Made by a program: the position numbers and the translations under genes | In this document: positions 1 through 12,245 of the stretch, one piece after another | Layout of the letters: every line of letters begins with the position of its first letter | Numbering within the stretch: the stretch's first letter is position 1 | The notes under the pieces: model-generated | What the model was told of the DNA's origin: nothing | Databases searched by the model: none | The model's input: the letters and a program-made list of their open reading frames with translations, nothing else | DNA from: Bugula neritina | Taxonomy: Eukaryota > Bryozoa > Gymnolaemata > Cheilostomatida > Bugulidae | Assembly: GCA_964035545.1 (NCBI GenBank) | Contig: OZ037769.1 | Coordinates: forward strand, 15,933,133-15,997,132 | Direction of reading: 5' to 3' | DNA: 64,000 nt

Positions 1-1176
1 ATTGCCTTATTATCTGTTTACAGTACACCTTTAGTTGTTTATTTACCACAAGTCATAATATTTACTGATAATGAAGGATTATTTTAGGTATCTTAGATTT
101 ATAAACAACAACTGCAATATATTACTTTCTCTCAGGTAATTTATTTACCTGCATGGGTGTTATATAATCTTTCTATATCTGCCTGCAGTGTGTTATATAG
201 TTGTAGTATATTTACCTGCATATTTGTTATGTTATTGTAATACATTTATACCAACTATGGAATGTTATATATAATTATAAATATATATATGTTTATTGTG
301 CTGTAATATATTAACCTGTATGTATTATCATATAATGTACTGATTCCTGTCTATTGTATTGTAATATATTTACCTTTGTATTATGTCTCTATGTAGTTGT
401 GAAATGTTTATGGGTTTACAGATTTGATCTGCTGCATCACTTCCTGTATAATATATAATATATCTACAGCACATCACATTATGTAGAGGCCTATACTACT
501 CTACACCATGTGTTGTCATTGCTACTATTCATATTCTAGAGCTTTACCAAAGCTTACAGTATTCTTGAATGTTAATGCTGCGTTGGAGTGTTTGTTATAT
601 TTATTCACTCAAACTGTTAGCTGTTTTAGCATGAGTTTCTTATATTGAAAAAGCTGAATAGATAAAGATTTACCTATTATTATGTGACTGCTACTATATA
701 CCAGGGGTGTAAATACTTAGTTATTATCATACATATAACAGGGGTGTACTTATAGTTATCATCTTGCTTTATTATACTCTATGCACATCACAGTATGAAC
801 TTCTATATGCTGTATACAACATTGAACTAGTAACTTATAATAACATATAGTATATACTATAATGTGTTAGGGCAGTTAGGCTGTATACCATAATACCCAC
901 TTAGTAATAATGATTTATAGCAAATCAGTTTCACAATATTTATGTCAGCTGTCAAGATTCTTATCTGTTTTGAATCTAAATATTATGCTAATCAAATACT
1001 CATCTGTCAAACAAGTTTAGCTGCTGTCAAAGGTCAACAAACTAACAGCATTCCAGAACTTTCTAAATTATGTGCATGTAAAGTTAGCTATTAAATTATG
1101 ACTATTTATTTGAGACAGCTTGACTGACAAACTAATAGCATTATGTGCATGTAAAGTTAGCTATGAAATTATATGA

Positions 1177-1224
<48 letters not shown>

Positions 1225-1550
1225 GGCAGCCTAACTGACAAACTGATAGCAAATTATATTAGAAGGACAGTTTTGTATAGGCCCATCTTGATTTAGTTGA
1301 GCTCATAATGACTATCATAGCTTCGTTGATATTTTAGAGAGGAGATAACTGAGTTGAGAGTTGTCTCTTTCATTTATTCAGTTAGTTGTATATAATGCAT
1401 AAATAGGTATATATATAAGATGGAACGATAATATTACATGCTATAACAAGGAAATTGTAAACAATGTTATATTTGCACATACTACATATTATACTATATG
1501 ATAAATGATGACTTATAAACTGTACTCACATTTATTGTTCCAATACTCAG
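1..1550. other. AT-rich upstream region of NTase/TPR gene A
   Basis: No coding sequence is supportable here. It holds an imperfect tandem duplication (about 1029-1255) and a (TA)n run. It ends in CAG at 1548-1550 directly before GTACAACATG. Gene B has the same CAG/GTACAAC junction at 21804-21806, so a 3' splice site joining an unseen 5'-UTR exon is likely. No core promoter was identified. Confidence 0.5.
1029..1255. repeat. Imperfect tandem repeat of about 100 bp with embedded (TA)n
   Basis: The phrases ATTATGTGCATGTAAAGTTA and TGACAAACTAATAGC recur about 80-100 bases apart, giving roughly two and a half units. The second unit carries a (TA)n expansion at about 1168-1220. It lies about 300 bases upstream of the first coding exon of gene A. 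Confidence 0.6.
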
Positions 1551-1572
1551 GTACAACATGACATGATGAATC

Positions 1573-4500
1573 ATGGAGGAGTACATTTCTGAATTAGAGT
1601 TACTTTTAACAAAACACTTGGAAGAAGCAGAAAAAACAGGAAACTGGGTTGACTATGTCAAGGTAAATATCCGTATACTTTATTATGATAGTTATTAAAG
1701 CATCACCTAGCTACTTGCAACTCTGGGACCTCCTTCCAAAATGTGTTGTGAGTATTGGAGTCAGTATTACAAACTATATCAAAGTGTCTATACCAGACTT
1801 ATATCATTAGATATATTGTATGCTGGTAAGGCACCAGTGTTGCAGGTAACAAGTGTGTTAGAGGAGAAGGCATATGACATGACGTACTGCATGGTAGTTA
1901 GCTAGGTTGACACTTGTAGTCTGTGACTGCAAGGTGCTATCTGGCTTTGAGCAGTGATAATCATATTGATGACAACTTTAGAAACATGTTTTGGGAGGCA
2001 TTGCAATTAGTTGAAACTCTTCTGTGGAGAATAAAAACAAAGTGAAGATAAATTGACGCATCTCTATATAATATAGTATGTATAAAGTTGCGTTTATATC
2101 TTCACGATTCTCAATCAGAAATTCAATTTGGCCTAGTTGAAATGTCTCCCAGTTGGGTTGCATTGTAAAAGCCACTCGTAAAAACTTTTGTACCGTGATA
2201 ACTGGAGGCCTGGTCACACACTCGTGAGAATCGCACGAAATCGTCTTTTTGACATGAAGACACAGTTGTGAGAGAAACTTTGAGGGAATTCAAACGAAAT
2301 CTTTGTTTGATATACACAACAAAGACAATGGACAAAAAATTGAAATTATCGATAGGCGCCATTTGATTGGTCAATAGAATTTTAGCAACAGCAATAATTT
2401 TATTTTTACCACATTTTTCTGTTTGGCAAATTTCTGTTGTTTATATCCCGTGCAAAACTTATTCACGGACTATTTATTATGCGTTTCGTCAGATAAGTGC
2501 GGGGCTGGTCATCATGAGAGGATAACTCACAAAAATCGATACACGAGCTTTGTGTGAATCTCACAAGCGTGAGGCCAAGACTTTAGTGTAGGGTCACACA
2601 ACGTTACGTGTGAGAAATCACGTTTTAGATTTTCGTGCGGCTAGCTTGCGTGTTTGATCTAATTGACTTATTACCACGTAATATTTAGCGAGCACACTTT
2701 CTTATTTTAACTTACAATTTAATTTCTAGCGAGCTGAATTAAAATAGTTTTATATAGTTTGCATTTCCGCTTTTATATTATCCAAATCACTTTGCCGATG
2801 ACGTTGTCTTAAAAACAAACACCTGTCTGCGAGCAGTGAAGTTTAACGCTAACATCATTGGCTAATGAATTTTTGCACTCGTAACACACGCACTGTGTGT
2901 GGCAGGTCACCAGCCTGTATTCTCGAACGTTACGTCGTGTAGCCCTATGCTTAGAGGTACTCTGACGAGTGTTTTTTACTGAAACTTGGAACTTTTTTCG
3001 GTAAAGGTATAAACGCAACTCAACATTGATTCAAAATTAGAAAAACAGCATATTGAGAATAAAAACGCATAATTTGCAATTGTTACATTATATATACTAT
3101 TTAAATAATGATAATAATTCAATAAACTAACTAAAAGTTAATAAATAAGTTAGGTGTATATGAAAGCTAATTCGCTGCAGTATATAATATAAATAGGTAT
3201 ATGAAAGCAACCATATTATAAAACTCTGCCAATCATGATCGAACATCAGAGTTAAACTAGAGTTAAAGTGCAATAAATCTGTTTGGTAATTAATAGTCAT
3301 ATACTTCACATGCACAGACCCACAAAACTAAACACAACGTGCAAAACAATGAGTTGTACTTGGAAATCGACATAATAGATTCTTTGATGCTCCATAACTG
3401 CTATATAAATCCCATGACACAATTTCAATTGCTGAAGTATTCTGCTTTAGCTTAATAAATTTCTAGAAAAGTTCTGCAATTAATTGAATATTGAAATTTA
3501 GGAAGAATATTAGATAATAATATAATAAATGATTCATGATATACAGCAGTTCATTAATATAAATATAAGCAGTTGTCTTTCCTTTGTAATGTAGAGTCAT
3601 GGAATAGCAAACCACCTGCAAACCATAGATTCACACAACAGTCAGAGATACCAAAAAGTCTATGAACTAGAAAACAAATGGTACAAAGGGAAACATCCAC
3701 TCACTTTTACAGAACATCAAGAATTGACAAGACAACATAAACAACAACTTAAAGAATATCGAGAGAATACAATCATTAACTTTGACAGTTTGAATAGTGA
3801 TGTAGAGTTGTTAGACATAAACAATGTGTTTAGTGATGCTAATTTAGAAATATCTAATCGGTTGTCTAATGATGTATTTGCAAGTAGTGAGGAGTGTTCC
3901 AAAGAATTTGCAGAGTTTTCTGGTTCTATTATTCAAAAGAGTAGAGAGTTGCTTAAAGGGTGTCAAGCAGAGCCACCATGTAATTTTGCTGTAGTTGCTT
4001 TGGGCTCAGTAGCTCGTGGTGAAGCAACTCCATACTCTGATCTTGAGTATGCATTTCTTACTGAAAATGAGAATGAAAAAGATTATTTCACTCAGTTGGC
4101 TGTTGACACATATTTTAGAATAACTAACCTTAACGAGTCCCCATTAAAAACCTTCGACATTAAAGTTGAAAACTCTCCTGACTGTCTCAGTAAGATCTGT
4201 CCAGTAGGATATAGAATAGATGGTCTCACACCAAATGCTGGTAACATACCCACAGGAAATGGATTGGGTAGATCTCTCACCTTCACAGTTGAACAAGCAG
4301 TGAAGCTGTACAAAGAGGAAGTGATGTCACCATCTGAAGAACTAGCAAGTCTTTCGGATCTGCTCATGACATCACAGTTGATATACTGTTCTGATGATGG
4401 GGCACAGTTACATGACAGATTTATGGAAGAAATAGCTACATATGAGAACGTTACAGCTCAGAATGATCATGAACTTAAACAGAAGAGGTTAGAGAGACTT

Positions 4501-7128
4501 TCTCTAGATTTACAAAAGTATGATTTCCTCCCGGAATTTGAATTTACAACTGTTGTTGGTGAAGATGTGAAGGTAAAAGAAGACATTTTCCGTTACATAA
4601 CTCTGTTGGCTACTAATCTAAACATTGCCCTTTGTTTTCAGCTAAACTTTCCATGGAAGGTCTATGAGGCACTTTATCAGTCAGGGATGATTTCTAAAGA
4701 AAGCCTGAGATACCTTCACATTATCTTGGGACTTTCAATATACATGAGAACTATAGCATACATCATGATTGGAACTCAAAAAGCTGAAATCTTACTGAGT
4801 ACTCCAACTGCTGATATGAAAAGTGGAGTTGAAAAAAACAAACATTACTATATACCAAGGAAAACATTTGTGATATTTGGCTCAATACTAATTCCAATAA
4901 AGCAATCACTCATATTAAGTATGCACAAAGGAAATAGGCTACTGTCAACATTAAAGGAGAAAAGTGTGAATGAATATCTAAAATTAGTGATTCCCAGTGA
5001 CTTGGTGACAGATAAACATGATTATATGACAATCTGTGAAGTACTGTGTTATGTTGAAGACTCAAACACAGCCTTAAAGTACATATCTGCTGGTTCAGGT
5101 GTTGATATCAGAAGTGCAGGGTATGAGGAGTTTGTGAAGTGTATAAGAGCAAAATACAATACAAACAAGTCAAATGATCTAGAGAAAAAGTGTTTAGAAA
5201 TGTGCTGTTACTTGCTGTTTATTAGTGACCATGATAGTAGTGCCATTGACTACCTGAGTTGGTTGATCAGTTATGAAACAAATTGGTTTACCATACTACA
5301 GTGCAAGAAGCTGATGGCTGACATTATGAATAATCTGAGTAGATATAAACCTTCTAGGAATATTCTCATTCAGATAAAGTCTAAACTAGAAGAAGAGCTC
5401 ATGATAGACAAGAACACATCTCTCACTGAATACATACTCAGAAAGGTAGAAACTTCTACTGAATTGCCAGAGTATATGCTATATCTGTTTCAATTCACAT
5501 CTGTTCTCTTCCACTCACTGGGTAACACTAATATTTGCTTATCAAATCCAGCTGAAGCTAAGTCTTACCTGATGCAGTCTCTTTCTATTCATAGAGCATT
5601 GTGTGAAAAGAAGTTCTTAGATTATAGCAAGAGAAAACACAAGATACTGGAATCAATGATTCGGAGCAGCTTAGGAGCTGTGCATGAAGATAAGAGTGTG
5701 TATAGCACAGCATTAGAATATTACACCAAGTCAGTGGAGATGATGAAAGCTGTTTATGGTGAACATACAAACCACTCTAATATAGCCAGCAGCTATGGCA
5801 ATATTGGTGATGTACACACACAACTAGGTAACTATGACACAGCACTAGAATATTACACCAAGTCACTAGAGATGTTGAAAGCTGTTTATGGTGAACATAC
5901 AAACCACTTTAGTTCAGCTAGCAGCTATAGCAATATTGGCAATGTACACGGACAACTAGGTAACTCTTACACAGCACTAGAATATCACACCAAGTCAATG
6001 GAGATGTTGAAAGCTGTTTATGGTGAACATACAAACCACTTTAGTATAGCTAGCAGCTATGGCAATATTGGCAATGTACACAACCAACTAGGTAACTATA
6101 ACACAGCACTAGAATATTACACCAAGTCAATGGAGATGAAAAAAGCTGTTTATGGTGAACATACAAACCACTCTAATATAGCTAGCAGCTATAGAAATAT
6201 TGGTGATGTACACACACAACTAGGTAACTCTTACACAGCACTTGAATATTACACCAAGTCAATGGGGATGATGAAAGCTCTTTATGGTGAACACACAAAC
6301 CACTCTAGTATAGCTAGCAGCTATGGTAACATTGGTAACGTACACGAACAACTAGGTAACTATGACACAGCACTAGAATATCACACCAAGTCAATAGAGA
6401 TGATGAAAGCTGTTTATGGTGAACATACAAACCACTCTAATATAGCCAGCAGCTATGGCAATATTGGTGATGTACACACACAACTAGGTAACTATGACAC
6501 AGCACTAGAATATTACACCAAGTCAATGGGGATGATGAAAGCTGTTTATGGGGAAGGTTCAGCACATCCTGATCTTGTAACTGTAATCTCTTCTATTATA
6601 GACATCTATTTAGAATACAACAGATATGAAGACTGTCTGTCCCTTTGCTATACTCCTGTATTGAGTAATCAATATCTGTCCAAAGTTCTCAACACAATAT
6701 CAGCAGATTACATCAGATCATCAAACTACAGAAGAGCTGCTCAGTTTCTGCAGATTGCTATTTCTAAAGCTGCTGATCATAGCATGCAACAGGCTGACAA
6801 CTACCACCAGATGGGTAGATGTTACATGCTGATGTCATCATACAAGAAGAGTTGGTGTTGGTTGTACTCTGCTCTCTGTCTGTATCAGTCCTTTCCCAAA
6901 ACCAGAGAAGTAATTCTGTCTCTTGGTGAAGTTCACCTGTCCATATCCCATCTACTTCTACACACTGGTCATGTGACTCAGTCTATTGAACATTGTCAAA
7001 GATCTCTTGACAACTTTAACCAACTCCCTGATGTCAATACAAACTCTGCTGTCAAATATCTGAAGACAGACCTTCTACAACTCTCTGACTCACTACATCT
7101 TATTAAAATCTTAACAAACCACTTCTAG
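1573..7128 (+). CDS. NTase-fold (DUF294/GlnD-like) protein with C-terminal TPR array, paralog A (two coding exons)
   Basis: Coding exons are 1573-1662 and 3595-7128. The intron 1663-3594 has an AAG/GTAAAT donor and a pyrimidine-rich acceptor ending in TAG. Both exons are phase 0 and give 1207 aa. The large exon is open only from 3595, after an in-frame TAG that is the acceptor itself, so the 30-codon first exon supplies the ATG. Residues about 160-185 carry an NTase-like motif: LGSVARGE (G167, S168) followed by SDLE (D179, E181). A DGLTPNAGN segment (239-247) resembles the conserved second block of DUF294 proteins. Residues 735-1042 are seven 44-residue TPR units of the kinesin-light-chain type (TALEYYTKS...YGEHTNHS...LGNYD). 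More degenerate helical repeats follow to the C-terminus. No signal peptide or membrane segment is seen, so it is probably cytosolic. By family the NTase fold could transfer a nucleotide to a protein or small molecule and TPRs bind partners; substrate and partner are unknown. Paralog B is at 21.8-27.7 kb. The gene model is firm; the function is inference. Confidence 0.85.
2205..2580. mobile_element. MITE-like inverted-repeat element in intron of gene A (diverged)
   Basis: The left end, reading CACACTCGTGAGAATCGCAC, matches the reverse complement of the right end (GTGTGAATCTCACAAGCGTG) with a few mismatches. The outer bases GGCCT and AGGCC are also complementary. There is no ORF of note. Exact ends and target duplication are unclear. 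Confidence 0.45.
2591..2945. mobile_element. MITE, GGGYCACAC family, copy 1 (intron of gene A)
   Basis: It starts GGGTCACACAACGTTACG and ends CGTTACGTCGTGTAGCCC, so the ends are imperfect inverted repeats. It is bounded by TA on each side (2589-2590 and 2946-2947), consistent with a 2-bp TA target duplication. The interior matches the element at 22678-23113 (for example GAGCAGTGAAGTTTAACGCT against GAGCAGTAAAGTTTAACGCT). Non-coding, so presumably non-autonomous. TA duplication suggests, but does not prove, a Tc1/mariner-type mobiliser. Confidence 0.65.
5707..6630 (+). repeat. Seven 132-bp (44-aa) TPR-coding units in gene A
   Basis: There are seven in-frame units of exactly 132 bp, residues 735-1042 of the spliced protein. 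Each starts TALEY and has a YGE block at about unit position 17-19. The last unit diverges after YGE (GSAHPDL in place of HTNHS), marking the end of the array. Units 1 and 6 share an uninterrupted identical 129-bp block (5737-5865 and 6397-6525), which suggests recent conversion or unequal exchange inside the array. Confidence 0.9.
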
Positions 7129-8256
7129 GAAGAATGCTCATCACACGTGGTCTCCAGCAAAGTTTTTAAGTTAGAATTTGCTTTCCCTTGGCTGACATTT
7201 CCTTCTTTTCGTGTATCTCGTGTCAACCGTGTGTGTTGTGATGCTTTCAGCATGCCAACAGTTATGCCATCAGTTTTTAGTTGTAGATTCTGGTTTCACA
7301 AATAAGTGTATAGATATATGGTACTTTCATTGATATAGTTTTTGGCTTTATTTTTGCAAATACATGTAGATTTATTATAAATATTAATTATTATAATTCC
7401 TTAGTTACTGTGTTGTTTTACTACTTATAATATACTTACTATACCCTGGGAGAGCAGTTTTATTATTCTTATATAACTCAACTTTTAAACTTGATTATAC
7501 TGACTTTTGTAATACCTCGAAAACTGTTTATTGGGAAGACATGATTTATGTTATATAACTTTTTATATTATTGTAAGCTTTACCATGTTGAATATTTTAC
7601 CCACAATGCTTTTTGTGTTTATAATCAACTTCCTGCATGACTATGAGCTAGAAGATTTTCCTATCAAAATAATATTTACTCTTTCAGAGCTTACTTTTTG
7701 CTTTTTCTTGTTTTCTTCCATCATTTGAGCAAATTGTATTTTTAACAATATTCTAATTATGATACATTTTATGCCACATTTTGTTTAAAGTTAATTTTGA
7801 AATTCAGAAAGCTTTTTTAGTTTCATAAAAATTATATTTTTTGTAATTTTTGCACTGAAATTTTAATTCATACTATATTATGTTGCAGTATGTATTTAAT
7901 AGTATTAATAAATATATCTTATGATATGCAAACATTATTCACTTCAATATTAGTTTGAATTTAAATTTAGTTCTTCATAGCAGATGTGTGCCAAAATGTG
8001 ATATCTAAACATTTTCCTGAAACAAGTAACATGTTAAAACATATCTGAACAGTGTGAAGTTATTTCTAGCAACAAACATATGACCTATATATTATTATAC
8101 TGTATACATACGCTGTCAACCACAGAAACTTTCTTTTGTACTCTTCTGATATCAACATTATTTGCTCCAGAATAGGCTCTAAAAAAGAAATTAATAAGTT
8201 TAGTTAATAAATAATAATATAAAGGTGCATGTTTTGAGTTTTGTGCTTCAAATTAC
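7129..8256. other. 3' flank of NTase/TPR gene A, duplicated after gene B
   Basis: No coding sequence is supported. Several stretches match the flank of gene B in order, for example TAATTATTATAATTCCTTAG (about 7385) against the sequence near 27935, and CAGTGTGAAG near 8050 against 28625. AATAAA at 7907-7912 is a possible poly(A) signal, about 780 bases after the stop codon. Confidence 0.5.
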
Positions 8257-8966
8257 ATTACACTGACTATTTATATAATAATATATCTAAAGAGTATACA
8301 ATACATACAATATACTGACTATTCATATAATAATATACCCAAAGAGTATACAATACATACAATACACTGACTATTCATATCATAATATACCCAAAAAGTA
8401 TACAATACATACAATACACTAATTATTCATATAATAATATACCCAAAGAGTATAATACAATACATACAATACACTGACTATTCATATCATAATATACCCA
8501 AAGAGTATACAATACACTGATTATTCATATAATAATAATATACCCAAAGAGTATACAATACACTGATTATTCATATAATAATATACCCAAAGAGTATAAT
8601 ACAATACATACAATACACTGACTATTCATATCATAATATACCCAAAGAGTATACAATACACTGATTATTCATATAATAATATACCCAAAGAGTATAATAC
8701 AATACATACAATACACTGACTATTCATATCATAATATACCCAAAGAGTATACAATACACTGATTATTCATATAATAATAATATACCCAAAGAGTATACAA
8801 TACACTGATTATTCATATAATAATATACCCAAAGAGTATAATACAATACATACAATACACTGACTATTCATATCATAATATACCCAAAGAGTATACAATA
8901 CACTGATTATTCATATAATAATAATATACCCAAAGAGTATACAATACACTGATTATTCATATAATA
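8257..8966. repeat. 52-bp satellite array 1, left part, with higher-order units
   Basis: The array is built of a 52-bp monomer containing CTGACTATTCATATAATAAT, ATACCCAAAGAG and TATACAATACATACAATACA. Here shortened monomers alternate with full ones. A diagnostic TATAATAC variant recurs at 8451, 8595, 8693 and 8837, spacings of 144, 98 and 144 bases, so a higher-order repeat has formed. The array is cut at 8966 by the LINE insertion. Confidence 0.9.
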
Positions 8967-9705
8967 ATGCTAGACCGGGAGAACACAGAAAGACCTGAGA
9001 GAAGAAGTGCAATCATTTCATCTGAACTACAGAAGTATGGCATCGACATTGCAGCACTGAGTGAAATCAGATTCAAAGATACCGGTAACATTCGTGAAGA
9101 GTCAGGCTACACCATTTATTGGAGTGGCAAAACTGCATCTGAGCGCAGTGAGTCAGGCGTGGCTCTTGCTATCAGGAACGAACTTGTTTCGAGACTAATC
9201 GAAGAGCCAAAGGCTATAAGCGACAGACTGATGTCACTCAGGGTTCCTCTGTCTGATGAGCGATGGTGCACTGTGATAGCTGTCTATGCTCCCACGATGA
9301 CAAACAGCCAAGAAAACATCAACAGATTCTATGACCAACTGAATCAGGCTCTAAGATCAGTCCCAGCAGCTGATAAGATCTTACTCATGGGGGACTTCAA
9401 TGCTAGGGTTGGACAAGATCACTCAACCTGGCCCGGTGTGATAGGCAAGTATGGCTGCGGAAACCTGAACTCCAATGGTGAACTTCTGATCTCAGTCTGT
9501 AGTGAACATCAACTGTGCATTACCAACACCTTCTTCAAGCATAAACCAGCTCACAAGTTTTTTTGGATGCACCCGAGAAGCAAGAACTGGCATCTCATCG
9601 ACTTTGTTATCACACGACAACGTGATCTACCAGACATTCTAGACACAAGGGCGATGAGAGGGGCGAATTGCAGTACTGACCACATCATGATCAGGTCAAA
9701 AGCTA
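8967..9705 (+). pseudogene. RTE-like LINE, endonuclease part (5'-truncated; ORF interrupted)
   Basis: This encodes most of an APE-type endonuclease. SEIRF holds the catalytic-type Glu (residue 33), followed by MGDFNARVG, HLIDFVI and STDH near the end, in the usual APE order. The start of the domain (the Asn-containing block before LDRE) is missing, because the copy begins inside satellite DNA; the ATG at 8967 is therefore not the natural start. The frame stays open to 9705, where a TIR element interrupts it. The same ORF resumes at about 12246. Cleavage of target DNA for target-primed reverse transcription is the family role; this copy cannot encode an intact protein. Confidence 0.8.
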
Positions 9706-12243
9706 CACAGTTGGTTTAAGGTCATACTTTTCATTTTCTGGCTCTTTGCCAGGTGCTTTATGTTCTATATGAACAATGTTCCACTGATAGCTCGAACAGG
9801 TTGAATGTCACAGGAACAAAAAAAATATGAAAAGATAAAGAAACTCATGTTCTCCAATATACTTTTTTATTTTTTTCAAAAGCCAATTCATGTTTAAGTT
9901 ATAGCTTGTTGAAAAACATAGTCCCCCTCCCACATTCTTTTCAATTTATACGCTCCTGACTTGTTATTGTGTCTCAATAATATGCCTTGTATTTGAGTGC
10001 TTGTTAGTCTCGCTTCACTAACTTTGCCTATACTTCACAAGTGCCAGTGCTGCTGGCTCAAAAGCTAAATGTTATAAACTGTCAGCTAAAACCCAATCTT
10101 GTATTCCTAGGTTGGTTGGCCTAAATAAAACAATAGTCAAATCATGATTTCATGTTTTAAAAATTTACTCTATTCTAACCTGCTGCCTAGCTAGTTCTCT
10201 TTTTGATGTATAATTACAAAATTTGTGATACATTTTTTTGGCAACCATGTGATTTATAAAATGCAGTAATGGTACTTATAATATTATATTATTATCATTA
10301 TAATATATTATATAGTATTATGTGTGTTTTTATTATACTGCATAATATCTATTTTATTATTGTTGTTGCGCAAACAAGTGCAATTAACCTAGTTTTCAAA
10401 ATGTACCTCTAAATTATCAGAATATTAGTTTAGATATTTTCATGCTTTGTTAGGTAAACCTAAAAAAAGAGGCTGTATTCCCAAAGTAAAGGGTGTTGAA
10501 CTATGAACTATATTAGATTAGCCACTCTGCTACCAAGTGCATCAGTATAATATTATATGAATAGCTCTGATGCTTTGTCTCCGGTGGCTGGCTGCGATAT
10601 GATAACTTGGCCAACTTCCAAGAGTTTAAAATTGGCGCAATTATTCAAGAGGTTACATGCTGCACAGAGCTAGCAGTGATAGTAACCTTGCTATTGGCAG
10701 TACTTATTACAACTGCCAGCATATAAGCTGCATTGTAGAATGCCGTTGGGGTAGGCTAGTAAAACCAAATTCTGCTCTCTAATATACCTTAGACACAATG
10801 CAGCAACATAATTGTTCATTTCAAATTACATTGCCACCCTTACATGAGCTGTGGGCTTCATAAAGATTCATATGATTAGAGATTTATGCTATAGGCTAGC
10901 TATGATGAAAATAACACACCATTGTCAAAGTTAACTTCAAGTATGTTGTTTTCCAGAAACTCAGTAATGTCCATTTATCTCTCGCATACAAATACTTATG
11001 TAATAGCATACAGTTTAAGTTTTATTTTAGAGCACATCTGCAAACTCTACAATAAGAGCTTGCTTTACCAGTCTATTTCAGACCTGTTTTTGTAGCTAGT
11101 AATACGCAAGCTACTTATTTTTAAACTTTTGGGTTATTTGTTCAAAACCATTTGCTTTGACTGCTATCAACATGAATTGACAGCCTAATAATTATAACCC
11201 ATTTGCGCGCGAAATATTTATGTAATGATAGTGACTCAAATATTGCACGTTTTAGAAGCATGACTGCGTGGTCCAGAGGTTAGAGGCGTCAGCGACGAGT
11301 TGGTTGGTCATGGTTCAACCCTGTTTTGTTGCAATTTTTTTTGTCAACTTATGCAAATCCTACGCATGTATAATAAATATGGCTATAATTGTAAAGTTTT
11401 TTTTTAACTTTTGTTCAACAGTAAGACAACATACATGCATAATAATTAGATACTGAACACTAGACTAAACCTTAAATTGATCTTATAAAATACAATGTAC
11501 TTAAAATAATCATATGTGAATTAGAGAAACTGAAAGTATACACCTGCTGCGCTATAGACAGACCTTTACTGACAAGACTGCAAAGTGAAGTGATTTAGCT
11601 GAAATTAACTCTGCCAAACAAACAAAGAATTATGTTGTGCTGAGGCATTTTCAATATATTATTGTAACATAGTGAGATGATTCAGCTAAGTGCTAATGTA
11701 AAACAGGGAACATTATATTGGCAGAAATCCAATAGATTGCCAATTTGTGCGAGAGGGTACTATATGTTATTGTGATAGCGCAGAGCGGCAAACGTACTAG
11801 GAATGTTATAATTAGTCACAGGAGCGTAGCTAGAACCACCATATGAAGAATTTAGAAAATTGCAGTGAAACTTGCAAAATGGTGTATGTTTTTACCAAAT
11901 TGTGAAGAGCATAAACAGAATTTCAAAAAACAAAGAAAGTATATTAGAGAAAACATATCAAGGAATGTCAAGTTTAACTTTTAGACTTTATAAAATGAAT
12001 CCCCTGTGCTACAGCAGTGGAACATGGAGGGTGTAAAATTTTACTTATTATGCAACAACTTTCTCAGAAAATTTTTTATTGAAAAATTAGAAAAGTATAT
12101 GAAAGAGGAATGCAAGAGCTATCTTTTCATGTAAAATTTGTTAATGTGAGACAAAAACTGTTCGAGCTATCCCCTGGAAACCGTTTATATATAACATAAA
12201 GCAGTGCATGAATCTGGAAAGTAATGACCTTAAACTAACTGTG
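9706..12243. mobile_element. Non-autonomous TIR DNA transposon, copy 1 (inside the LINE)
   Basis: This 2538-bp element has ends CACAGTTGGTTTAAGG and CCTTAAACTAACTGTG, with imperfect terminal inverted repeats continuing inward for about 100 or more bases (for example GATAGCTCGAACAG at both ends). TA flanks it at 9704-9705 and 12244-12245. Removing the element and one TA brings the two LINE halves back into one reading frame. No transposase ORF is present. CACAG termini with a 2-bp duplication could fit the CMC (CACTA/Mirage-like) group, but this is unproven. A nearly full-length inverted copy lies at 32725-35285. Confidence 0.8.
11258..11335 (+). ncRNA. tRNA-like Pol III promoter module inside TIR element copy 1
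   Basis: TGGTCCAGAGG (11269-11279) fits the A-box consensus TRGYNNARNNG. GGTTCAACCCT (11312-11322) is close to the B box GGTTCGANTCC, and the spacing between them is typical of tRNA genes. A T-run follows at about 11334. The stems do not form a convincing complete cloverleaf, so a tRNA pseudogene or tRNA-derived SINE head is more likely than a functional tRNA. It is also present in copy 2. Confidence 0.5.
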
Positions 12244-12245
12244 TA

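Larger units (their letters stand above)
2045..3020. repeat. Dispersed repeat remnant, interrupted by two MITEs
   Basis: The left part (about 2045-2200; CTTCACGATTCTCAATCAGA, GTTGCATTGTAAAAGCC) and right part (about 2945-3020; ACTGAAACTTGGAACTTTTT) match in order the left and right parts of 37190-37640. The intervening bases here are largely the two MITEs above, so an older repeat appears to have been hit by later insertions. Confidence 0.5.

Noticed and set aside
2809-3018. Minus-strand 69-codon frame, similar to one at 22895-23122
   Set aside because: Both lie in copies of the same non-coding MITE family.
3717-4367. Minus-strand frames opposite the NTase region (same at 24420-25070)
   Set aside because: They are shadows of the plus-strand coding exon, conserved only because the exon is.
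11258-11335. Functional tRNA gene
   Set aside because: A and B boxes are present, but the arms do not pair into a convincing cloverleaf.
11268-11456. 62-codon frame, repeated at 33512-33766
   Set aside because: It lies over the tRNA-like module of the TIR element, shows no protein features and is present only because the element is duplicated.
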